Position numbers and translations under genes: made by a program
Shown here: positions 1 through 8,760 of the stretch, piece after piece
How the letters are laid out: the number at the start of each line of letters is the position of its first letter
How positions within the stretch are numbered: the stretch's first letter is position 1
Origin: Palsa-870 sp035937155
GTDB lineage: Bacteria > Chloroflexota > Dormibacteria > Dormibacterales > Dormibacteraceae
Direction of reading: 5' to 3'
Length of the DNA: 64,000 nucleotides
NCBI GenBank assembly: GCA_035937155.1
Contig: DASYVJ010000004.1
Span: forward strand, 1-64,000
The notes under the pieces: model-generated
What the model saw: only the letters and a program-made list of their open reading frames with translations
Told to the model about the DNA's origin: nothing
Database searches by the model: none

Positions 1-293
1 CGCCAACGCCGCCACTCGTCGCTAGGTATGCTGACGCCGATCGAGTTCGAGGCTCGCAATCGGCCGACGACAGCGGCATGAATCCAAGAACCCGGCTCTA
101 CCGAAATCAGGACACCCCTGAGTCTCCAGGAAACCCAGGGCAGTTCAGGTGGACGAAACCCCTCAGATTTCGGGATCGCGCGGCACGGATTCATCTTCGA
201 GAATCAGGTCCGCGCCGCCGTCAGGCGTGTATTGCAGCTCAAGGTTCGGTCCGGACTCATCGAATGCGCCCCGAGTGATTTCGATGCGCGGAT
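1..293. other. No gene recognised at the left edge
   Basis: Short overlapping reading frames exist on both strands, but none has a ribosome binding site, a recognisable domain or a frame extending from outside the window. This is treated as the region downstream of the minus-strand membrane glycosyltransferase, possibly with the tail of an unseen gene. Confidence 0.4.
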
Positions 294-1523
294 TCAGGCG
301 AGCTGCATCGCCGTCGGTTGCGGCTCGGAACGCTTGAGCGCCTTGAATCCCAGGAATCCCAGGAAAACCAACGCGAACAGCAGCCATGCCTGAGCGTTCT
401 GGTGCGAATTGAGCGGATTCACGAGCCCTGACAAGATGGCCGCGGCCGTAGCCATGACCACGCTGGCTCTGAGGGGCCCGGCGGCCAACATGATCGAGGC
501 GGCGGCATCGAGCGCGATGTAGTCCTGCGGATGCCAGTAGGTAGCGAGAAGGAATGAGCCCAGCAAGGCAGAAACGACAATGGGCCAGGCCGCGTGGGTT
601 CGCCGCGCATGAACAGCAACCAAGATCACGGCGATCACCACGACTGCCTGAATTGCGAATACTGCCGGGCTGTGGCCGAGCAGGGAGCCCAGCGTCTTCG
701 CCGACTCACCCACGGCCTGAGGCGCCAGCAGTGTGGCCAGGTACTTCTCGATGCCATCGAGATGAAGCGTAACGAGCATTCCGACGCCGGCCGCCACCGC
801 CACGACGGTGAAGCCCAACAGAGCGCGTAAGCGCCCCGAAACAAGAAGGGCTATGGGAAGCAGCAGGACGAGGTAGGGCTTGAAAAGAGCCAGTGCGAGG
901 ATCGCACCGCCGAGAAAGTCGCGCCGCGTCTCGAGCAGCCGCCAGCCTGTGAGCAGACCTGCCGCCGCCAGAATCGTTATCTGACCCTCAAACGCAGAGA
1001 ACCACAGAGGGCCGAGGGCGGCCCACCACATCAAATACAAGGCAGCCGATAACTGCCGCGGTCGGACATAAAACAGGGCCGCCCCCAGAACGGCAACGCT
1101 GAGCAGAACCCACACCCAGTAAGCGGCCGGATACCCGAGGACTGTCAACGGCGCCACCACCCAGGTGATCGGTGCCGGCGTTAGCATTGGATACCAGGGC
1201 CCCCCCGGTTGCAGCGCGGCCACAGCCGCCTGATGGAGATTCACGTCGTAGATGTGTGACCAGCCATACCGCAACCCGACCTCGGCTCCCGCGTAGTAGA
1301 GGCGGAAATCGTTATGACCAAAAGAGCCCTGGACGTATGCGACGTAGATGGCCAGGTTGAGCACCGCCGAGAGGAGCAGCAGGACGAACAAAAGTGGCCG
1401 CATTTGAAGGAGCAGGTGCGACCTATCAATAAGCCGCTGGGAAATGACTGACCTCAACGACTTTGCGTCCATCAAAGAGGCGATGGCTTTGAAATTGCCG
1501 TTATTACGCAGCCGTCTTAACAA
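294..1523 (-). CDS. GT87-like (DUF2029) polyprenyl-sugar-dependent membrane glycosyltransferase
   Basis: The 409-residue protein is almost entirely hydrophobic, with about ten predicted membrane helices after a basic N-terminus of about 40 residues. Shortly after the first helix, the extracytoplasmic segment NDFRLYYAGAEV carries the acidic residue and the YYAGAE pattern typical of GT87 (DUF2029) enzymes. These GT-C fold transferases use polyprenyl-phosphate sugars such as phosphomannose to extend envelope glycans outside the membrane. The start is uncertain: Met18 is an alternative and no strong ribosome binding site is visible. It stands alone, with unassigned DNA on both sides. Family membership is fairly safe. 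Substrate is unknown. Confidence 0.75.
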   Translation of the reverse strand: MLRRLRNNGNFKAIASLMDAKSLRSVISQRLIDRSHLLLQMRPLLFVLLLLSAVLNLAIYVAYVQGSFGHNDFRLYYAGAEVGLRYGWSHIYDVNLHQAAVAALQPGGPWYPMLTPAPITWVVAPLTVLGYPAAYWVWVLLSVAVLGAALFYVRPRQLSAALYLMWWAALGPLWFSAFEGQITILAAAGLLTGWRLLETRRDFLGGAILALALFKPYLVLLLPIALLVSGRLRALLGFTVVAVAAGVGMLVTLHLDGIEKYLATLLAPQAVGESAKTLGSLLGHSPAVFAIQAVVVIAVILVAVHARRTHAAWPIVVSALLGSFLLATYWHPQDYIALDAAASIMLAAGPLRASVVMATAAAILSGLVNPLNSHQNAQAWLLFALVFLGFLGFKALKRSEPQPTAMQLA

Positions 1524-2251
1524 GAATGTGACGCATGTGCAAGAAAACTCAATGATCGGAGTCGCGAATATGCGTCAAGCCCTGCTGACGCGTTACGCGT
1601 AATCAACCCCCCCTCACACCGCTTCGTTTCCACGCCGCGGAAGCGCTTTCACCGTATGCTGCAACGGAACTCTGGGAATTCCCTGAGGCCGGGCTGGGAA
1701 TTGTTCGAACAGTTTCGGCATCTTGGTGCCGGATCTACAACCCCGCCAGGTTTCTCAATATATCGTGGGACGGCCAGACGCCGCATTTGGCGGTGCCATA
1801 AATATGCACACGAGCGGCAGCGGCGGACCCTAGGTGCCGGCCGGTCTCCACCACCTAGACATCGCTCATGTAATGGGTCGAACGCGATCACCTACCGACA
1901 TTTGGTCCGTCCGGCTATCGAGTCGAGCCTCGATGGATTCGCTGCCATCTCAGACAAGCTATCTCTTATCGGTAGCAAATGGGCGCACAACACCAACTGC
2001 TTGAGTCCGACTGCCGCCCACCAAGAGTATGGCGTGCGCAAGACTCTCATCCGAGGAACTCTGCTGGCCCACTAGGTGAGTAATCGTCGAGCGAACGGTG
2101 GCGGCCTTCTCTCCCCAGGGACTGGGTCGACGCCATCGCTACCGTGTCCTGGATCCTCTGAGCCGATTCTGCTCTCGATAGTGCCGCCCTATCAGGATCG
2201 AGCCGAAACACGGAGGCAGGCCTAGCGCGAAGTCGACGTACCATCCGAAGC
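1524..2251. other. About 0.7 kb without a convincing gene
   Basis: A 139-residue frame at 1656-2075 has arginine-rich, low-information composition and no domain, and is best read as chance. The stretch contains a perfect 10-bp palindrome, TTACGCGTAA, at 1593-1602, about 70 bp upstream of the minus-strand membrane protein. That could be an operator, but nothing else supports it. Confidence 0.4.
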
Positions 2252-2920
2252 GTGCACACGATCGGCGGGGACCATTGGAGCTGGAGCCTTATCGGTAGCC
2301 GTTCGATTGAGTTCTGCGTGTGGACGCTTATCCAGGATGGTTTGCATGTGCACCCGTTCGACATGCACACCAATGGAAACGGCGAGCTACGACGGGCAGG
2401 CTTGGACGCCGCCCGTTGGACAGGCTGGTTCGAAAAGGTCGTCCACGCAGAGGTTGAAGGCCAGGAGAAATTTCGGTTCGCCCACGGTCATGAGTCGGCA
2501 TTCTTCTATGAGTCCGATCCGCCAACTATCGCCGAGCAACTTGAGATGCAGCAGTCTCTCCAAGCGAAGACGCCACCCGGTCTCTGGAGAGCCAGCAAAC
2601 AAGTTGGTGAGCTGTTGGGATCCCTCTGGGCGGACTACAGCTACAAGCCAGTGCTCCGTCGACGTCGTCAATTTGATCCTCTACATGCGGAGTTGCCCGG
2701 TACGGCCTCGCAGCACAGCCAACTCTATGACTCCATGCATGAGATCGGGTCTAGCTTGCCCAGCGTGTACTGCTTCCCAGTCGCCTACCCAAACCTGGTA
2801 GTTCGCGAGGTCGCTCCTGTGGCGTTGATACTGACTTCTCCGAAGCAATGGACCTGGGAGCAATACCGCGACGCTCTACTTGCTGGGGTGGCGAAGCTGA
2901 CCGAAGCGCCGAAGTCCTAA
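2252..2920 (+). CDS. Hypothetical protein, 222 residues
   Basis: This is an open frame from a GTG start with a plausible soluble composition: mixed polar and hydrophobic, Trp/His-rich at the N-terminus (GGDHWSWSL), helical in the middle (PPTIAEQLEMQQSLQ) and a C-terminal amphipathic helix (WEQYRDALLAGVAKL). There are no membrane segments, signal peptide or catalytic motif that I recognise. It lies alone between unassigned DNA and a convergent small membrane protein. Overlapping frames on the same and opposite strands are Arg/Ser-rich shadows. The gene is likely real but of unknown function, and the start could be internal. Confidence 0.5.
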   Translation: MHTIGGDHWSWSLIGSRSIEFCVWTLIQDGLHVHPFDMHTNGNGELRRAGLDAARWTGWFEKVVHAEVEGQEKFRFAHGHESAFFYESDPPTIAEQLEMQQSLQAKTPPGLWRASKQVGELLGSLWADYSYKPVLRRRRQFDPLHAELPGTASQHSQLYDSMHEIGSSLPSVYCFPVAYPNLVVREVAPVALILTSPKQWTWEQYRDALLAGVAKLTEAPKS

Positions 2921-3057
2921 CTGTCACCTTTCGCACGCCTGCGCCGCGGCGTGGCGCTGACTGCAGGTGGCGGCCGCGGTTGATCGACATCGACCGTAGC
3001 TGCCGATAACCAGCCGTTATCCAGTCCTGTACGCAGGCAGCCAGAAAGAGTAGGCGC

Positions 3058-3333
3058 CTACTTGAGGAATAGCCCGCTCAGCAGTGCCAGCATTCCCATC
3101 ACGACGAGGAAGATCGGACCCGCTATATACAGGTAGAAGTAGAACAGCCCTCGAGGAACGGGCCGATTCTGCACTTTGCTCCAGTAGAGTGCGATTCGCC
3201 GGTTGAGAACCAGCATCCCGATACCGACCACCAGTAAGCCAATTGCCAAGGGCAGGATTGGGGGCCCAGGTGGAGCTATGGACCCTGGTCCGATCTCCCT
3301 CACGATCGTAGCAACTGCTCGCAATGTGTTCAT
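3058..3333 (-). CDS. Small two-helix membrane protein, 91 residues
   Basis: The N-terminal 20 residues are soluble. They are followed by a Pro/Gly turn (GSIAPPGPPI), a first membrane helix (about residues 26-44), a basic loop containing RRIALYWSKVQNRPVPRG, and a second helix (about 65-88) that reaches the C-terminus. Positive residues in the connecting loop suggest that the loop is cytoplasmic. No family is recognised. It lies 31 bp from the 3' end side of the next upstream minus-strand gene and may be cotranscribed with it. Confidence 0.55.
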   Translation of the reverse strand: MNTLRAVATIVREIGPGSIAPPGPPILPLAIGLLVVGIGMLVLNRRIALYWSKVQNRPVPRGLFYFYLYIAGPIFLVVMGMLALLSGLFLK

Positions 3334-3364
3334 GGGACGGAAAGGTTTGCCCTCACCTAACCAG

Positions 3365-3859
3365 TTACGCCACTCCTGGAATCAGTTGAAGGGGGAGGTA
3401 GAAACTGACATCGCCTTCGGACCACATGCCGGTCACCACGTACACGTACAGCCCGGCCTTTGCCGGCGGGCTGACCCCGATCATGAACGAGTGGAACCGG
3501 GACTCATTTATGGTCGAGATACTCCCATGCGGGCTTTGAATCAACTGGACATGGAAACTGTTCGGCTGGGACGCTGAGTGGAAGACTATGTTGACGTCGA
3601 AGCCTCCAGCAGTCTTGTACGGCTTGAGGTAACCGCTGACGACTAACTGATCAGCGCTGGCGCTGTCTGCGCACTCACCGTGGCCGCCCGTGTTCCAGCA
3701 GTAGCTGCCTCGAGGTAAGTCGACCGTCGCCCAATGCAAGGTGGCTGACGCTGTTGGCAATGACTTTGCTCCGAGCAGGCGGTTGCCCCCAACGCACACC
3801 CCTATGGCAATGACCAAACCGAGAAGGAACGCGGCACCGAGCACCCGTCTCGATCTCAT
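3365..3859 (-). CDS. Membrane-anchored or secreted hypothetical protein
   Basis: I place the start at the Met of MRSRRVLGAAFLLG, which gives a classic basic n-region and a hydrophobic stretch of about 20 residues (signal anchor or signal peptide). A frame extension of 34 residues upstream is Arg/Gly-rich and unlikely. The roughly 135-residue exported part has two cysteines (SYCWNTGGHGEC) that could form a disulfide, alternating beta-strand patterns, and a Ser/Asn-rich centre. This suggests a small extracellular beta domain. No homologue is recognised. It is followed by the small membrane protein on the same strand. Confidence 0.55.
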   Translation of the reverse strand: MRSRRVLGAAFLLGLVIAIGVCVGGNRLLGAKSLPTASATLHWATVDLPRGSYCWNTGGHGECADSASADQLVVSGYLKPYKTAGGFDVNIVFHSASQPNSFHVQLIQSPHGSISTINESRFHSFMIGVSPPAKAGLYVYVVTGMWSEGDVSFYLPLQLIPGVA

Positions 3860-4268
3860 ACCGATAGAAACATCGGTTGAGTGCCCGGGTAACACGACGG
3901 CGCCATTCTGGGCCCGCCCATGGGCTGAACCTGGCCTGGTGGCGGAGGCACGTAGCGCCAATCACCCCCCTAATGGCTACGGCACGACCTACCCCCACCA
4001 CCCGGTCAGTCCTGGGATATCGGTGGCCATGGAACCACTGTTCCAATTACCTTCCTCAGGCTGGCGCAGTCGCGACGACCGGTTTCAACATGACGGCGAA
4101 AGTCAGCGAGGCAGCAGTACATCTGATCCTTCCGTCGCTGACTCCCGACGCGCGATCTTCGTCGTAACCCTCTGAATTTAGGGCCTTCAATTCCTGTGAA
4201 TTTAGGGCCAGGGCGCCCTGCCCGCATATGGTGACTTTACGAGGCGCCAGAGGAAACAATAGGAGCAC
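3860..4268. other. Intergenic stretch with a short direct repeat
   Basis: About 0.4 kb separates two divergent genes. Apart from the direct repeat at 4173-4209 and a ribosome-binding-like AGGAG at 4261-4265, I see no gene. Frames here are Arg/Pro-rich shadows. Confidence 0.4.
4173..4209. repeat. 13-bp direct repeat upstream of the HD-GYP gene
   Basis: TGAATTTAGGGCC occurs at 4173-4185 and again at 4197-4209, a 24-bp period (roughly two helical turns), about 60 bp before the HD-GYP start. The spacing fits a tandem binding site for a regulator on one face of the DNA. This is inferred from spacing only. Confidence 0.45.
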
Positions 4269-4862
4269 TTGAGGCTGCCACTGTGCCATGACCCGGAACA
4301 CGTCATCTTCGCGCTGGCAGCAGCAGCGGAGGCGAAGGATGCATCTACCGAAACTCATCCCGAGCGGGTAGCAAATATCGCCGTCCACATCGGCATGCGA
4401 CTAGGGCTTCACGAATCGGATCTACTTGCCTTGTATCGCGGAGGCTTCATCCACGACATTGGCAAGATATTTGTGCCCGAGGCAATCCTGCGTAAACCAG
4501 GACCGTTAAACGCCGAGGAAGAGAGGCAGATGCGTACGCACGCGGTCATCGGGGAAAGCATCGTCAAGCCACTCCCGTCGGCCGCCGATATCTTGACCAT
4601 CATTCGCCATCACCATGAGCGATTCGACGGCGGTGGTTACCCAGACGGACTGTGCGGGCATAAGATTCCTCTCTTGGCACGGATTGTGTCGGTCAGCGAC
4701 GCGTATGACGCGCTGGCGAGCGACCGGCCCTACAGGGCTCGGCGCAATCCAGAGGAAGCGGTCGAGACCTTAATGCGAGGCGCGGGCCAGCAGTGGGATC
4801 GAGAGCTCGTCTCGCTTCTGTTGTCCGAATTGCCTGCTACCGGATTCGACGTCGCCAGTTGA
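4269..4862 (+). CDS. Stand-alone HD-GYP domain phosphodiesterase
   Basis: The 197-residue protein is nearly all HD-GYP domain, predicted to hydrolyse cyclic di-GMP (or a related cyclic dinucleotide). Visible motifs are His30 in ETHPERV, the metal-binding HDIGK (62-66), HHHERFDGGGYP (114-125) with the GYP signature, and a later VSDAYDALASDRPYR. It has no sensor, REC or GGDEF domain. The start is a TTG at 4269 with AGGAG only 3 nt upstream, so it is uncertain, and no in-frame ATG exists before residue 43. Frame interruption immediately upstream means that a larger sensor protein is not visible. Confidence 0.8.
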   Translation: MRLPLCHDPEHVIFALAAAAEAKDASTETHPERVANIAVHIGMRLGLHESDLLALYRGGFIHDIGKIFVPEAILRKPGPLNAEEERQMRTHAVIGESIVKPLPSAADILTIIRHHHERFDGGGYPDGLCGHKIPLLARIVSVSDAYDALASDRPYRARRNPEEAVETLMRGAGQQWDRELVSLLLSELPATGFDVAS

Positions 4863-5192
4863 CGTGGAAGTAACAGGCCGGCGGCTCTTAGTCACCGACC
4901 CGTCGCAAATCCTCGGTAGCTTTCGGCTCCTCGCCGGAATTTGACAGCAATGCCGGCGGACAATCGCGGATGTCCACGGACAAATTCGACTATCGGAGGG
5001 GAGGTTCCGATCTTGAGTGGACGTTAGCGGACGGCACAACCACATGCCATCCGGACTTGAAAACTGTTATAGGTGCAAGCAAATCCAGGTTTCAAATCCA
5101 TGCCCCTCCGCCAAGTTTGAGTTTCAAATTCCAAGGCCCCGACATCGCCTGCCGGCGATGAGCGTGGCCTGTCACAGTAGGTGCCGCCGACC
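4863..5192. other. Intergenic stretch, about 0.3 kb
   Basis: No convincing gene is visible; a 63-residue frame at 4970-5161 has no support. Two near-identical copies of GTTTCAAAT(T)CCA lie at 5089-5100 and 5121-5133, upstream of the next gene, and could be a binding site or chance. Confidence 0.35.
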
Positions 5193-5831
5193 ATGAATCG
5201 CCCTGGCATCTTTGAGCGGGATTTGTATTTCGGGGACATGTCGCTCGACACATTCGCCCGCCAGGGACAGGGTGCCGAGCCATGGCAATCGTTCGAGAAA
5301 GCGCGTGCATTCGTCGCGGATGGCAACCTGCCGCAGGCGCGGGAAACCCTTGAGTCAATCGCCCTCAGGCCGGGGATCGAATCACGATTCCGCTTGCAGG
5401 CATGGCACTCGTTACGCGAAGCAGGCGGACAACCCCCGAGTAGCGTCGAAAATGATGTCTTAGGAGTCGCTGTTGAAGTCGGCATGTCCGAGGGTCAAGA
5501 CTTCCTGGCCATCTACGCCGATCAGACTGCTTACTACTACAACTACTCGGGTAACGCGGTAGTTTGGCTGCGGCCTGACACCTCGCTGGATGGGCAGATC
5601 AACACAGTCCTTGCGGCCGCCCGCTTGATCTTGCCGCTTGTTGGCCCCTGGAACAAATCGCGCCGCCCGCCGCCGGGCGCGGGTAGTGCTCGGCTCAATA
5701 TTCTGACCCCGATGGGCCTGCATTTCGGCGAGGCTCCCTTACAAGCTCTTGATGGAGATCTCACCTCCCGGCCGCTGCTCAGAGCCGCGACGGCTGTGAT
5801 GGCCAAGCTCACCTCATTGCCACGTCGCTAG
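5193..5831 (+). CDS. Hypothetical protein, about 212 residues
   Basis: I take the ATG at 5193, 7-9 nt after a TAGGTG element, rather than the GTG four codons upstream. The N-terminal 80 residues look like two helical hairpins (FEKARAFVADGNLPQARETLESIA resembles a TPR-type repeat). The centre has an aromatic patch (YADQTAYYYNYSG) followed by a strand-rich VVWLRP segment, and the C-terminus is basic. No signal peptide, membrane helix or catalytic motif is evident. The AYYYNYSG region resembles proteins of unknown function that sense a ligand through a compact alpha/beta fold, but I cannot assign a family. Confidence 0.6.
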   Translation: MNRPGIFERDLYFGDMSLDTFARQGQGAEPWQSFEKARAFVADGNLPQARETLESIALRPGIESRFRLQAWHSLREAGGQPPSSVENDVLGVAVEVGMSEGQDFLAIYADQTAYYYNYSGNAVVWLRPDTSLDGQINTVLAAARLILPLVGPWNKSRRPPPGAGSARLNILTPMGLHFGEAPLQALDGDLTSRPLLRAATAVMAKLTSLPRR

Positions 5832-5840
5832 CCAGGTTTT

Positions 5841-6602
5841 CTAGGGTTCCGAGAACCACTCCCGTTGCGCGTTCGCCACGCGCGTCGCGGGCAGATCGTT
5901 TGGGGCGACGAGCGGTCTGCACCATCTGACACCGTTGGCGATCACTCGCTGAATCTCAGGTTGGTGGTAGACGGGAAATTCCTGGTCGCCAGGGCCGAAG
6001 TAAAAAACCCGGCCGGCTCCGCGATAGAAACAGCACCCGCTCCGAAACACCTCGCCGCCCGCGAATGAGCTGATGAAGACCAGCTCATCCGGCGTGGGAA
6101 TGTCAAAAAACTCGCCATACATCTCCTGGTGAGGGATGAGTATTGGCTGCGGCACGCCCGCCGCGATCGGGTGAGCGGGTTTCACCGTCCAGATCAGCTC
6201 GCGCTCGCCGCCCGGGTCAGAACGCCATCTCAGGTCGCACGTGGTCCCCATGAGCTGGCGAAAGATCTTCGAATGATGTCCAGAGTGCAGGACGACGATT
6301 CCCATTCCATTCAAAACGCGCGCGTGCACGCGATGCACGACGTCGTCACTCACGCGGTCGTGTGCGTCATGCCCCCACCACGTCAGCACGTCGGTGTCTG
6401 ACAGCACGCTTTCGCTCAGCCCGTGCTCCGGTTCACCGAGCGTCGCGCTGTGGATGCTCACCCCCTCGCCAAGCTCGCGCCGCAGACCGGCAATGATGGC
6501 GCCATGTATTCCGTCGGGATAGATTCGCTTCACCGACTCGTCTCGCCGCTCGTGGACGTGCTCGTTCCAGACGGTCACACGCAGAGGGCGGTCTCCCGCC
6601 AT
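5841..6602 (-). CDS. ThuA-like domain protein (trehalose/sugar utilisation family)
   Basis: This 253-residue protein belongs to the ThuA superfamily, glutamine-amidotransferase-like alpha/beta domains often found with Gfo/Idh/MocA oxidoreductases in sugar catabolism. Supporting features are an N-terminal VTVWNEHVHE strand-loop, DVLTWWGHDAHDRV, GIVVLHSGHHSKIFRQLMGTTCDLRW, AHPIAAG, HQEMYGEFF and the C-terminal GRVFYFGPGDQEFPVYHQPEIQ. Its ATG overlaps the stop of the upstream oxidoreductase by one base (TGATG), so the two are translationally coupled. The chemistry of ThuA proteins is poorly defined; a role in processing keto-sugar intermediates is an inference. Confidence 0.87.
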   Translation of the reverse strand: MAGDRPLRVTVWNEHVHERRDESVKRIYPDGIHGAIIAGLRRELGEGVSIHSATLGEPEHGLSESVLSDTDVLTWWGHDAHDRVSDDVVHRVHARVLNGMGIVVLHSGHHSKIFRQLMGTTCDLRWRSDPGGERELIWTVKPAHPIAAGVPQPILIPHQEMYGEFFDIPTPDELVFISSFAGGEVFRSGCCFYRGAGRVFYFGPGDQEFPVYHQPEIQRVIANGVRWCRPLVAPNDLPATRVANAQREWFSEP

Positions 6603-7660
6603 CAGATCGCTAGCTTCGTTTGGGTTTGAGTGGCTGAGATTTCGACCGGCTGCCTTCGCGTCGAAGATTCGCCAGCGGCCGCCACCAATCCGAGGGTACC
6701 GAGGTTGTCACGTCCAGAGCACTCCGGTTCGCGACCCTCACGCACAGCATGCGCAAACTCGGTCAGAGCTCCCCAACGATCCGTTTGGGCCAGCTGCGGC
6801 AGCGGGATGACCCGCGGCTTGCGGTCAGGCTTCTGAATCACGACCCGGTCGCGTCGGGCTCCCTCATCGTCGCGGCTCGTCCAGTAGATCCCGCCGTGTT
6901 CGAAGTCCATCCGCCACTCGCCGGACCAGGGCGTGACCGGTCCGGTGCTGACCCAGCTCCCGCGGTAGCTCACAACAACGTCGCCTCCGAAGTCGATCGA
7001 AGCGACCGCCACTGACGGGCCGCTGAAACCACTCCAGTCCGGGTTCCACGCCTCGCAGTAGATGCGTTGGGGTTCGCGGCCCAGGATGAGGCGTAACAGG
7101 TCGAAGTGGTGGATGGACATGTCGACCAGCAGCGGCTGGTCTTCCACGTGGTGCCGGCCGCGACCGTTGACGGTAGCCGGCGAATAGCGACGAAAGTCGA
7201 TCGAAACCTCGTGCAATTTGCCGAGTCGCGCCTCGCTGACGAGCTGGGCGACCTTCCTCGCGGCAGGGAAGAACCGGTAGTTCTGGCTGACCATGAGCAC
7301 TTTCCGCTGGGCCGAAGCCAGCTCGACCAGCTGTCGAGCGACATCCAGCGCCTCGGCAAACGGCTTCTCCACCAGGACGTGGAGTCCGCCCCCGAGCGCT
7401 GCTCTGGTAACCGGGGCGTGACCGGGAAGTGTCGCGGTGACGAGCACCGCCTCTGGCTTCGTCGCCTCGATCGCGTGCTCGAGGGTCAGGAAGCAGCACT
7501 CAGGGGCTACTGGTACCGCGTCCCGAAGCCGGGCGAGTGCGCTCGGATCGGGATCCACGTACCCGACCAGGTCGACTTCCGGCACTGCGGGAACCACTTG
7601 CTGGGCCCAGTCGCGGCCCCATCCCCCCAAGCCAACCTGCAAGACGCGGAGCTGATCCAT
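6602..7660 (-). CDS. Gfo/Idh/MocA family NAD(P)-dependent oxidoreductase
   Basis: The N-terminus MDQLRVLQVGLGGWGRDWA is the Rossmann nucleotide-binding loop (GxGxxG variant). VLVEKPFAEAL carries the conserved EKP with the catalytic-site lysine. A C-terminal alpha/beta domain of about 220 residues follows. These enzymes oxidise or reduce hydroxyls on sugars, inositols or related compounds. I chose the Met at 7660 because 62 further in-frame residues upstream lack protein-like composition and run into the neighbouring GNAT gene. At 352 residues it is the normal family length. It is coupled to the downstream ThuA gene. The specific sugar is unknown. Confidence 0.9.
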   Translation of the reverse strand: MDQLRVLQVGLGGWGRDWAQQVVPAVPEVDLVGYVDPDPSALARLRDAVPVAPECCFLTLEHAIEATKPEAVLVTATLPGHAPVTRAALGGGLHVLVEKPFAEALDVARQLVELASAQRKVLMVSQNYRFFPAARKVAQLVSEARLGKLHEVSIDFRRYSPATVNGRGRHHVEDQPLLVDMSIHHFDLLRLILGREPQRIYCEAWNPDWSGFSGPSVAVASIDFGGDVVVSYRGSWVSTGPVTPWSGEWRMDFEHGGIYWTSRDDEGARRDRVVIQKPDRKPRVIPLPQLAQTDRWGALTEFAHAVREGREPECSGRDNLGTLGLVAAAGESSTRRQPVEISATQTQTKLAI

Positions 7661-7710
7661 TGGCGCGAGCAATGAAAGCAGATCGACCACCACGGTGTGT
7701 CCGGTTGCTG

Positions 7711-8247
7711 TTAAGAGGGCTTCGTGTGGCGATCTTCCTCGGTGCGGGCCGACTTGATCTCGTAGGCGTACCAGGTGGAACGTTCGGCGCCGGGCATGGA
7801 ATCGTAGAGTCGTTGCGCCGCCAGGTTGTCCGGTGCCGTGAACCACTCAAGGTGCGCTGCGCCGCGCCGGCGGGCCTGATCGAGCGCGCTGTTGATGAGC
7901 GCCTTACCGATGCCTGCACCGCGGGCGTCTTCTCGCACGAATAGATCGTTCATCAGCACCGATTCCGCCGCCTTGGTGGAGCTGAAGAACCAGTACAGCG
8001 TGGCGAACCCGACCAAGCCTCCGTCCAACCAGGCGCCTAGTAGGAGCCCCTCGTCGCTCGGCTGAAGGAACCGGGAGAAGAAGTTCCGGTTGCGCTCGAC
8101 GTCAGGCTCGGCGCCATAAAACCTCTGATAGCCGGCGACCAGCGGAAGGAGCTCCTCCAGTTCTTGCCGGCCTATCGGACGCACGTCAAGTTCGGCCAAC
8201 GCCCTTTGAGTATGCCCTTCACGCCTGGAACTTTGATCCACGGCCAT
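7711..8247 (-). CDS. GNAT family N-acetyltransferase
   Basis: This is a single GNAT domain of about 178 residues. Motif A for acetyl-CoA pyrophosphate binding is visible as REDARGAGIGKALI, preceded by the strand VLMNDLFV and followed by GAAHLEWFTAPDNLAAQRLY, typical of GNAT motif B. An ATG at 8247 is preferred over an upstream GTG at 8256. Substrate cannot be told from sequence. It is 50 bp upstream of the Gfo/Idh/MocA gene on the same strand but is probably unrelated to it. It is divergent from the molybdate regulator gene. Confidence 0.87.
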   Translation of the reverse strand: MAVDQSSRREGHTQRALAELDVRPIGRQELEELLPLVAGYQRFYGAEPDVERNRNFFSRFLQPSDEGLLLGAWLDGGLVGFATLYWFFSSTKAAESVLMNDLFVREDARGAGIGKALINSALDQARRRGAAHLEWFTAPDNLAAQRLYDSMPGAERSTWYAYEIKSARTEEDRHTKPS

Positions 8248-8284
8248 GCTCCGCACACTTGAAACTCGCAGATACTAGGTAATC

Positions 8285-8749
8285 ATGGCAGACATCCTGG
8301 CTGGAGGCTCGCATCAGCCCGAACATTACGCATTTGCTATTGTGCGAGATGTGAGCAACCATCTGAGGATCGGTCAGGCCGCCGAATTGCTTCGGGTCAG
8401 CCCGGACACGGTGCGGCGCCTGGTCGACGCCGGCCATCTCAAGACGGTCAGGTCTTCTGGAGGTCAGCGACAGATCGACAGGGCTGCTCTGGCCCGCTAT
8501 ATGGCCGCATTGCCGCGCCCGGATGCACCGGCGGCGGCCAGTGAGTCAGCCCGCAATCGCTTCGTGGGCATCATCACGCGCGTCATCAAGGACGGTGTTG
8601 CAGCCCAGGTCGAGATGCAGGCGGGCCCGCACCGGATCGTGTCGCTGATCACTCGAGAGTCCGCTGACGAGCTCGAGCTGAAGCCAGGGGTCATAGCGGT
8701 CGCGTCAGTGAAGGCAACCAATGTCGGGATTGAGCTGCCGCGCAGCTGA
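8285..8749 (+). CDS. Molybdate-responsive regulator: excisionase-like HTH plus Mop domain
   Basis: An N-terminal MerR/excisionase-type helix-turn-helix (LRIGQAAELLRVSPDTVRRLVDAGHLKTVRSSGGQRQID, about residues 27-65) is joined by a Pro/Ala linker to one Mop/TOBE molybdate-binding domain (NRFVGIITRVIKDGVAAQVEM onward, about 90-153). This arrangement is a ModE analogue: oxyanion binding to Mop would control DNA binding. It sits directly upstream of modABC, which it probably regulates. The ATG at 8285 has weak AGGT support. The GTG at 8351, just before the HTH and preceded by an extended -10-like TGCTATTGT, would give a 132-residue, possibly leaderless version. Confidence 0.85.
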   Translation: MADILAGGSHQPEHYAFAIVRDVSNHLRIGQAAELLRVSPDTVRRLVDAGHLKTVRSSGGQRQIDRAALARYMAALPRPDAPAAASESARNRFVGIITRVIKDGVAAQVEMQAGPHRIVSLITRESADELELKPGVIAVASVKATNVGIELPRS

Positions 8750-8760
8750 GGGGGGGTCGG

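Noticed and set aside
1656..2075. 139-residue plus-strand frame
   Set aside because: No ribosome binding site, no domain, Arg/Ser-rich shadow composition.
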